A stretch of 64,000 nucleotides of DNA. It comes from Telopea speciosissima (Eukaryota > Streptophyta > Magnoliopsida > Proteales > Proteaceae). The translations under genes and the position numbers were made by a program. Positions within the stretch are counted from its first letter, which is position 1, and the number at the start of each line of letters is the position of its first letter. Shown here one piece after another: positions 56,801 to 64,000 of this stretch. The stretch is from contig NC_057923.1 in assembly GCF_018873765.1 (NCBI RefSeq), positions 10,118,413-10,182,412 of the forward strand. The letters run 5' to 3'. Under the pieces are notes generated by a model. It was given only the letters and a program-made list of their open reading frames with translations, was not told the origin of the DNA and searched no databases.

Positions 56801-58313
56801 GAGTTCTCATTTTTTTTTTTTAATTTACACAAATTTCTAATTTTTTTTTTTTGATTATATGATATCATCATGATTTTATTAGGTAATTTCGAATTTATTC
56901 TAGATTTTTTTATTATCATCTTTAGGATGAATTTTTAGAATTTACGAGGGGCATTATATTTATCCACAAATTTCAGGTATCTATTTTTTTGTATCATGTT
57001 AGCATCATAAGGTGTTTCTCAAGCACTTTCTGATCTATTTGAGTTTTCTTCATTTTTAATGCATTTTAGGTAATTTCAGGAATTATTTATTACAAAAGGC
57101 ATTTAGGTCATTTTTTGTATTTCAGTAAATTTTGGTTTATGTTACATATTATAATCTGATTTATTTTCTTCTATTATATATTTTATCTTTTATTTTTTTT
57201 AATATAAGTTCTTATTTATTTGATTGATGTCATTGTAAATCAATCATGCTTGTAATTTATGATTTGCATTTATTTTTATGATATATGCTTAATTTTGAAT
57301 ATTTATTATTTGATAAATACTAAATAGAGGGAAAGCTAACCTAATAGATAGAGAGCTGCCAAACATCTTTCCTAGTCCATAACCTAACACGAATCCGATC
57401 TCACATTTAAACCGATTAGTACGAAGCTATGTAATTTTATTGTAGATTCTAGAACTTAATATGAATGGCAATCAAAAGGTGAAAACTAAGAGACTCTATG
57501 TTCTCACCTCCATTGTACTTGTCTTTATTTCATTAATCGTCACATGAAGAATTAGTTATAACCTTAGAAGTCGCTAGGACAAGAAGCACCAGATATAGCA
57601 AGGCCAATTTTCCTCACAATAAAATGCATGTTTGTCCAGTATGAACTATTAAGTATTCAATTTTCTTAACCTAGAAACTACTCCAGCTTATTGGGTGTGT
57701 CTTTCAAAGTTCATTGATGGAAATCAAAAAATAAAAGATGAGGAAGAAAGTTTTCTACATTGTGGGTGTACTCAAAACATGTGACTTTAAGATCATTATT
57801 ACTCCCTCACTAGTTGAAGGTCCAAAATGTCCCTCCTAGTTTTCAACACTCATACATCATACCATCGTAATGATGAGATTCCATGCCCACAGTATAGATC
57901 AATTGGATCTCGAAAAAAAGAAAAAGATGAATGAAAAATGGAATGGAATAAGCCTCATTTTTTATTCAACGAACGATAATTGGTTCCATCCATAAAAGGA
58001 AAATTGAGAAAAAGTTTTTCTAGTCTAGTAAGACTAGAGAGTCTAGCAAAAAATATTTGTGATGGATATTTTGATTAGAGCTGAAATTTTGTATACAAGT
58101 AGACCCCAAAGGCCCCTATTCATAGGGCAAGTTTCAACTAAAATGGAATTAGTAAATTGGAAAAATAAATCACCGATAATCTGATGAAAAGATATAAGTT
58201 TTCTAAAAGGAATTGATGTTTTATAGATGGTATATAATTAAACTTGAATTTGAAATTTGGTATGTGGCTAAACCTAGAACATTTTCTAGATTCTATATAA
58301 TCAAAAGGGGAAA
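56801..58313. other. AT-rich intergenic, no gene seen
   Basis: Long A/T runs; no domain or RNA gene is recognised. The stretch 57900-58050 has an organelle-like base composition, but no plastid gene could be identified in it. Confidence 0.35.
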
Positions 58314-58460
58314 AAATCTCTATTTCGTAGTGTTTCCTACGCCCTCTCACAGGGCACCATGAGATGACACCTCTGTTTCAATTAGTAGATACCTAGACAT
58401 GCTCATCCATTGGTCCAGTCACTTGTATAGAAACCATGCGATCAAGTAGAGATCTCTTAC
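58314..58460 (-). mobile_element. MITE, family 'AGAGATCTCTACTTGGT', copy 2
   Basis: Its reverse complement runs agagatctctacttg...ggtgccctgtgagagggcgtaggaaacact...agaga and matches 33041-33186 over most of its length. Non-coding. Confidence 0.6.
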
Positions 58461-58535
58461 CCACATCACTCTTCCACATGACAAAACTGGGTACTGGACT
58501 AGAATAAACGCATAGTTTTGTTATACAAGAAAAAA

Positions 58536-59009
58536 TAGGGTAAATTACACGTCACCCCCTTGTTTTTTAATGAAACTTAGATCAACCCCTGATTTTTGAA
58601 AAAACTCAAATCACCCCCTAGTTTAGACCCCAATATAACAAATTAGTCCCTACCGTTAGTTTTATGTTGTTAAGTGATGATGTCAGCCAATTAAATAAAT
58701 TTAAATCCCTAAACTACCCTTGACCAATGTTGAAGATGAAGGAAGGGTAGTATTGTAAATTTAATTCTAATGTTTTGGTACAAGGGTAAAATAATCCTTT
58801 TACACCAATAACTAACTGTAGACTAACACTATTATAGAGGGGGTAATATGAGTTTTTTCAAAAACCAGGGGGTGATTTAAGTTTTTTAACTAGCTAACTT
58901 CATCAGTTAACTAACGGTAGGATCTAATTTGAGTACAAGGCTCTAATGCAGAGGGTGATTTGAGTATCGTTTCATTTTCAGGGGATGGTTCGTAAATTAT
59001 CCTATTCTA
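58536..59009. mobile_element. MITE with 'TAGGGTAAATTACACG' termini
   Basis: The left end tagggtaaattacacgtcaccccc and the right end ggggatggttcgtaaattatccta are inverted. Internal 'aactcaaatcacccc' and 'gggggtgatttaagtt' words also face each other. About 470 bp, non-coding, of a type common in eudicot genomes. Confidence 0.65.
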
Positions 59010-59405
59010 ATAACAAATCCTCAGTACAAGTGTAAATCCATGGTTGGTTGTTTATAATTTAATGACAATAGAACCTTAACCAAAAGTCTAATCAATGGTT
59101 ACGTGATGTGTTACCATGTAAAAGTTGAGGGTGTCTCCCTCAATCTACTTCACCGACCAAAGGCTGAAAAGAACACAACCAAAAGTTTTTTTTTTTTTTT
59201 TTCTAATTAATGCCTTTAGTGTGAATTCTATAACAAAAATGGTGACTGGTTCAGTACTATATTATCAGATGGTCCCCAAATTAGGCTCCTCTCATTTTAC
59301 AAAGAAAAAATCAAGTGGTTCATGTCATTTTCTCCTTTCTTTTTGTCTAAACAAAATTCCAAAACTTTTAAGCCGCCTCAGATAAACTTAGTCTTTTAGA
59401 ATTTT

Positions 59406-59429
59406 TTTAGGTTTAGGTTTAGGTTTAGG
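59406..59429 (+). repeat. Telomere-like hexamer (TTTAGG)4
   Basis: Four perfect TTTAGG units. The plant telomere unit is the heptamer TTTAGGG, so this is only telomere-like. It is probably a simple repeat. Confidence 0.7.
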
Positions 59430-62400
59430 TGGCTAAGACAGATTTTCTTTACACCACTGCAGGTCCCATTAAATTGCATTGTGGAAGTATGGATATTTTC
59501 GAGAGTGATTTAATAATGACCCAAGAATTCTATCAGATGATCACATCACTAGTAGATAAGAGACTTCTCTACTCCAAGAAGAAGGAAAGTTTAATCCAAA
59601 TGGATATGGGGAAGGGAGAAATTGGGTGTAGAAAAAAAGAAAGCGAAAAATCTCTTCATCCACCATTTGCTGGTTAGACTGAAAAAAGCCGGGTATCTTA
59701 GACCATGAATAATTTAGAGTCGGAGTTAATGATGAACCCAAAGTCTAATTATAATGTGACATCACCATAAAAATGGAGAAAAACTTAATTAAAGAATTAA
59801 AAAAAAAAAAAAACTTAAACTTAGATAGAAATAGTTTATGATAGGTGAATCTTTATATGACCCAAACAAATAATGAGAAGAAGAAAGAGCGATAAAACCA
59901 CTCAACTGCACCCCAACACATGCATTTATGCTTTCCTCTCATTTCTCCAAATCTTCTTGTTATCTTTTCTTCCAACTCATTTAGTTTGGTGTACATATAC
60001 ATATGCATGGCCCCTAGACACTTTCCATCCATATCTCACTAGTCGAACACAATTGTCAAAACAATAAACCATCAAAACAACTGGATGGTGTCTTGTCAAT
60101 AACAACTTTTTTTATATTATTAGTTGGCTCGATTATGTGGCAGCTTAGCTGGCTGTCTTGTTGAGAGAAAATTTGAAAGTATGTCACCTTCTTGCACTCA
60201 TATACAAGTGTGACAGCCATATATGCATGTGACTCACCAGTACACCCTAACTTCAACTTGGTTTTGAGGGTCCAAGTTTTTGCCATGTCACGCAGCTTAG
60301 CTAGCATATTTTAATCCAATGGCCTATGTAGCCTATGTTACCTTAAGTCATGAAAAAACTCAGCCAATAATCATTTGCCAAGTGGCAAAACAAAGGTTTT
60401 TTTTTTTGGGTGAGAGGTTAAGGAGGAATATCATTAATAAAAGAACAAGATATCAAAGATTGAAGGGAAACTATCCTCCCAAGAAAAATCTCTTTTTCAC
60501 TGTTTTTAATAATCTTGTACGGAAACAAAATAAATTTTATCAATAAAAAACCAAATCTTGAATTATTATAAAGTGAAAAAAGAAAGGGGGGAGTAAAATT
60601 TGTTTCTTGGTGATATTCTAACGATTTAATAATCAGAATTGGATCCGTCGAATCAGTTGATTTGGATCGAAAATGATCAATGATCGATTTTGATTCTGAT
60701 TGTTTTGGAAGAACTAATTTTAGGGTTTTTGGGACCGAATTATTGGGTTTCATATCGGAAGACCAACTCTTGAGACCTATTCTGACCGACTCTGATCCAG
60801 ATAGGATCAAAATCGACAGGAACCAATTCGATCCTCATTTCCAAGTTTAAAATACTTGTTGCTACTTAATTTTTCAATCTTTTCCCATTTGCATAGTATG
60901 ATAGTATTTTAAGTTTCCCATTGTTTTTCTTTACAACCTATTAGACTTCCCATTCATATTGGGAACAAATTTTTTTTTAAGTAGGTATCTAAAATAAAAT
61001 AAAATAAAAATTGACGATGATATTAGATTGAGGAAAAGGAAAAAAAATAAAACATTGGTTGGATTTTAAAAAATTCATGCAATAATATTTATGGTTTCTT
61101 ATATATTTTTAATGTTATTGTATTGAACTCATTTTTCTTTATAATCACTAAGGCTCTCTTTGGTTGGATGTCTATTTCTATTTTAATTTTAATTTTAAAT
61201 TAATTTTTTAAAATAAACCAATAAATAAGTTTTTGGTCAAGAAATTGAAATTGCTTGATTGCATCAATAATTATTATTTCAGGGGTGGGACAAAATTAGT
61301 GAAAAAAGAGGTGGAATTCAAGACAGAGAGAGGCAGAGAGAGAGAGAGAGAGATGTTTTGGTTTCACTCCTTAGCCTAGGTCTCGTCTATGTCGTATAAG
61401 ACAATGTCATATTCCACTCCTTGCTTTCCGAACCTAGAAGTTTTTGAAATCTTGTGTAACAAATATATAGAACGAATGAGATTATAAATGAGATGGCCTT
61501 TGCTTTGGCTTGAGATCAAATGATGTGAATGCATTTAATGTCCTCTCCATACGTAGGATGGATGATGTCATGTACTTAATGTCATCACACATCACTCATG
61601 TTAATCCCTCAATTAACCAACCAACCACTCAATATGGTTACGCATCGTTTGGTTAACCATATTGAGTAATTACAATACGCGTGGTTCACGCATGGTGTGT
61701 AAACTAATCTGACCCTGATGTGATCAGTATCTATCAGATGAGGAGGATGAGGAGGATGGCCAGAGCCAATTCAAGGGTTTATACCCTACAGGTTTTGACG
61801 CTTCTGTGACCATTAAAATTAATTAGAAAGAGGGCAGTACGTAGTACTGGTTTAGGCACCAGTAATTAATGCCAATAACTCACGTGCTGTATATATGCCA
61901 ACCAGATAGGAAGGACAACGTAGGATCACAGTCGAGGTTGATGAACTGTTGAAGGAATTGGAAATAGTTAAAATTTTTGGCTTACAATGAAGAATAGAAT
62001 TGAAGATAGTTCTGCTTTTGCTTCGTTTAATTAGCAAATCAGATACTGGATTCCTCATTCTTGGAGAAATTGAACTGGATACCAATGATTCATTGTTAAT
62101 CAATGATCATAATCTCTCTTTCTCTTATTTTATAAAATATCGAAACTATTGAGAGTTATAGAATTATAGTCTCACATCGGTTTCTTCATATTCTTGATGT
62201 CTTGATATATATTTGAGAAGCTCTAGCCTCCTCAATTAACCTTAAGGTTTTGAATTGAATCCATCCAACTGCAACAAAGATGTTGAGTGAAGTGATTTTC
62301 GGTGGATCACAATAGGTTAAGAAAAATCCATTCGAAAGTTTAAATCATTATTAAATACATTAAAAACAAATGTTTCTTGTAGGGATGTCTCGCCCACGTC
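59430..62400. other. AT-rich intergenic, no gene seen
   Basis: No coding region is supported. An (AG)n run lies at about 61326-61351. The - strand frame at 61852-62103 opens with TTG and has no recognisable domain. The stretch 60360-60600 looks like a retroposon tail, but no family could be assigned. Confidence 0.35.
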
Positions 62401-62423
62401 TAGATGCAAGAATCGTTATCCTC

Positions 62424-62522
62424 TGTTGTAACGCATCGTGCGACGCTGCAGAGGCCATGTGACACAATGGGCCCCACATGGTACACATGGCTTCTGCAAT
62501 TGCCGCATGATACGTTACAACA
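62424..62522. repeat. Imperfect foldback, relative of 35927-36013
   Basis: The left arm tgttgtaacgcatcgtgcg... and the inverse of the right arm tgttgtaacgtatcatgcgg... pair over about 38 bp with several mismatches around a 'gggcccc' centre. The 'tatcc.ctg.tgt...catcgtgc' pattern resembles the perfect hairpin upstream of WLIM1. Confidence 0.5.
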
Positions 62523-62539
62523 CCATACTGTAATAGGAG

Positions 62540-63530
62540 AGGATAAAAATTTCTAGATGCAGGGGGGGAGGGGGCGAAATGACTGCCACATCCCCATGAA
62601 AGGCGAAAATGACCGTCCCACATCCATATGCTTCTCCATACAATAAATTGAAGTGTAGTCTATAAAATAAGGGGAATGGATAGGCACGCCACTAGCTCCA
62701 GGTAAACTAGCGGGCAGTAGGCACATGGGAGGAGAGGACAAGGGACGGTAGGAGGCCTTTTCACTAGGAGAGGGAGAGAGAGAGGCAGGCACATGCTGGC
62801 TGGGCACCTGTGCGGCGTGCCCAACCTTTACCCTTAAAATAATTTACTTTATATAAATCCACTACAAAACACTAGAGAACATATATAGAATGCCACCACG
62901 AATAATATATATATATTTTTTATCAGTTTGATATATATAATCGGTTCAATAGCATATCGATACTAATCGATTCAAAATCACCACTTAAATGATTTCACTT
63001 CTTAAAATCAAAATCAAACCATTTAACAAACGATTTTACTTTATGAAGACAAAATCCAATCAATTAATAAATGATTTATCGATTCTAATTTAAATGGTTC
63101 AATTTGATTTTGATAACGATTTCGGTTTGCAATTCAAACCCTTATTTCCTAAGCATAGTAAAAGATATGTGTACTTTCAACGAAAATAATTAAGATAAGT
63201 TAAATATTAGTAGTATTTGCGTTTGCACCGAGTCCAGTTGTGTTTGAAAGACTAGACATAATGCCCATTCACACTTGATGATTGCGACAATCAAGGCAGT
63301 GTTGCACGGAAAGTTATCTGTCCCTCCATTTCCACCAATTCTTCTTATAGGGGGAGTGGATCCCACCGGGCAGGGGATATGATAGTCATTTTTGCCCCCT
63401 ATGAGAGGAATTGGAGGAAATGAAAGGACAGATAATTAGAGACGATAAAGATCTGTGTTGCACTCATTCAATTTTTATTTTTCAAACTCATTAATATTCA
63501 TTGTTTCATTATAAAGACTGATCATTAGGA
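62540..63530. other. Intergenic repeat fragments, no gene
   Basis: The stretch 62570-62630 ('gcgaaatgactgccacatccccatgaaagg') is a fragment of the AGAACGCTACC family core. Near 63300-63470 there is an inverted pair ('gttgcacggaaagttatctgtcc' / 'ggacagataatta...ctgtgttgcac') that resembles 3230-3420. Nothing coding. Confidence 0.4.
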
Positions 63531-63534
63531 TCCT

Positions 63535-63665
63535 CTACTTTCGTGTGCGCCCTACACACAATGAGGCATGCAAAGACCGCCTTATCCCTGACCGAACGTC
63601 TTGCCCAAGCGGGGCTAAGGCGGTCTTTGCACGCCTCATTGTATGTAGGGCGCACACAGAAGTAG
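63535..63665. repeat. Long hairpin with 54-bp arms
   Basis: The arms 63535-63588 and 63612-63665 are inverse complements at 49 of 54 positions around a 23-base loop. A transcript would fold into an almost continuous stem. This is a foldback MITE or a young hairpin RNA locus. No promoter or target can be read from sequence. Confidence 0.75.
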
Positions 63666-64000
63666 GGGTAGGCGAAAGTAAAGGATGTCAATTCGACCAT
63701 CAGGGCCTCTTGCATGGTCGATGAATTATCACATCTAACTGCATAACTGAGTGGTGGTGGTTATTCAGACACATCTGTTTACCTAAAAAAAGTTATCATA
63801 CACATCTATTATTAGGTCTCATCCAAAAACAACACAACAGTTTAGACTGGTCTCATCCAAAATCACCATCCATCAACACAACAGTTTAGACTGTAGTTGC
63901 CATGTTCTTGGTTTGCCGAGAGTCAACCATTGGCAATGTTTAAAGGCTTTATGATTTGGACATGAGATCGGTCTCTATTGATTTTGATTTGAATTGGATC
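63666..64000. other. Intergenic, no gene seen
   Basis: It contains a short direct duplication, 'cacaacagtttagact' (about 63831 and 63877). No coding region is supported. Confidence 0.4.

Noticed and set aside
58138-58350. 70-codon - strand frame suspected to be plastid-derived
   Set aside because: No match to a plastid protein that I can recall, and its first residues come from the MITE at 58314-58460.
59406-59429. Interstitial telomere
   Set aside because: The unit is TTTAGG, not the plant TTTAGGG, and only four copies are present; a simple repeat is more likely.
61852-62103. 83-codon - strand frame with a TATA-like box upstream
   Set aside because: It opens with TTG rather than ATG and has no known domain or splice partner.
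1-64000. Search for CRISPR arrays, operons, rRNA genes or a novel defence or biosynthetic cluster
   Set aside because: No regularly spaced repeats, no clustered co-oriented short-spaced genes and no rRNA motifs; the gene content is ordinary plant housekeeping and signalling.

Overview
The window is nuclear DNA from a flowering plant. It shows intron-rich genes with GT-AG junctions, plant-specific gene families (an ANP/NPK1-type MAPKKK, the plant-only complex II subunit SDH7, a WLIM1-type two-LIM protein), copia retrotransposons primed by initiator Met-tRNA, tRNA-derived SINEs, many small inverted-repeat elements and a scrap of plastid rpl20. The species cannot be named from sequence alone. 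The spacing and the repeat load fit a moderately large genome.

Five protein-coding genes can be rebuilt exon by exon. On the + strand they are an ANP/NPK1-like MAPKKK (about 4265-17642, 16 exons, one 9.45-kb intron), succinate dehydrogenase subunit 7 (19898-31176, 4 exons, one 10.5-kb intron) and a WLIM1-type actin-bundling LIM protein (36699-40368, 5 exons). On the - strand they are a DCC-family thiol-disulfide oxidoreductase with a CxxC motif (47956-43841, 3 exons) and an RRM protein with a likely plastid transit peptide (52963-50160, 5 exons). They do not form a pathway or cluster and look like ordinary neighbouring single genes.

The rest is mostly transposon debris, and several insertions can be dated relative to each other. 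Upstream of the MAPKKK lie two small terminal-inverted-repeat (TIR) elements (about 602-985), an Ac-like hAT MITE with an 8-bp target duplication (1474-1909) and, beside it, a 2.06-kb Mutator-like element with about 240-bp TIRs and a 9-bp duplication (1937-3992). The giant MAPKKK intron holds a non-autonomous LTR element and two decayed hAT transposase C-terminal fragments. The giant SDH7 intron holds two truncated copia elements in opposite orientation. One of these was split inside its RNase H region by a second copy of the same Ac-like MITE.

The 31-36 kb and 53-64 kb stretches are AT-rich and gene-poor. They carry foldback MITEs, two near-perfect hairpins (35927-36013 and 63535-63665) and a roughly 190-bp nuclear plastid insertion (about 56610-56800). 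I found no operon-like, CRISPR-like or otherwise novel enzymatic system. The interest lies in element structure, nesting, a probable frameshift at the MAPKKK N-terminus, and repeat-driven intron growth.
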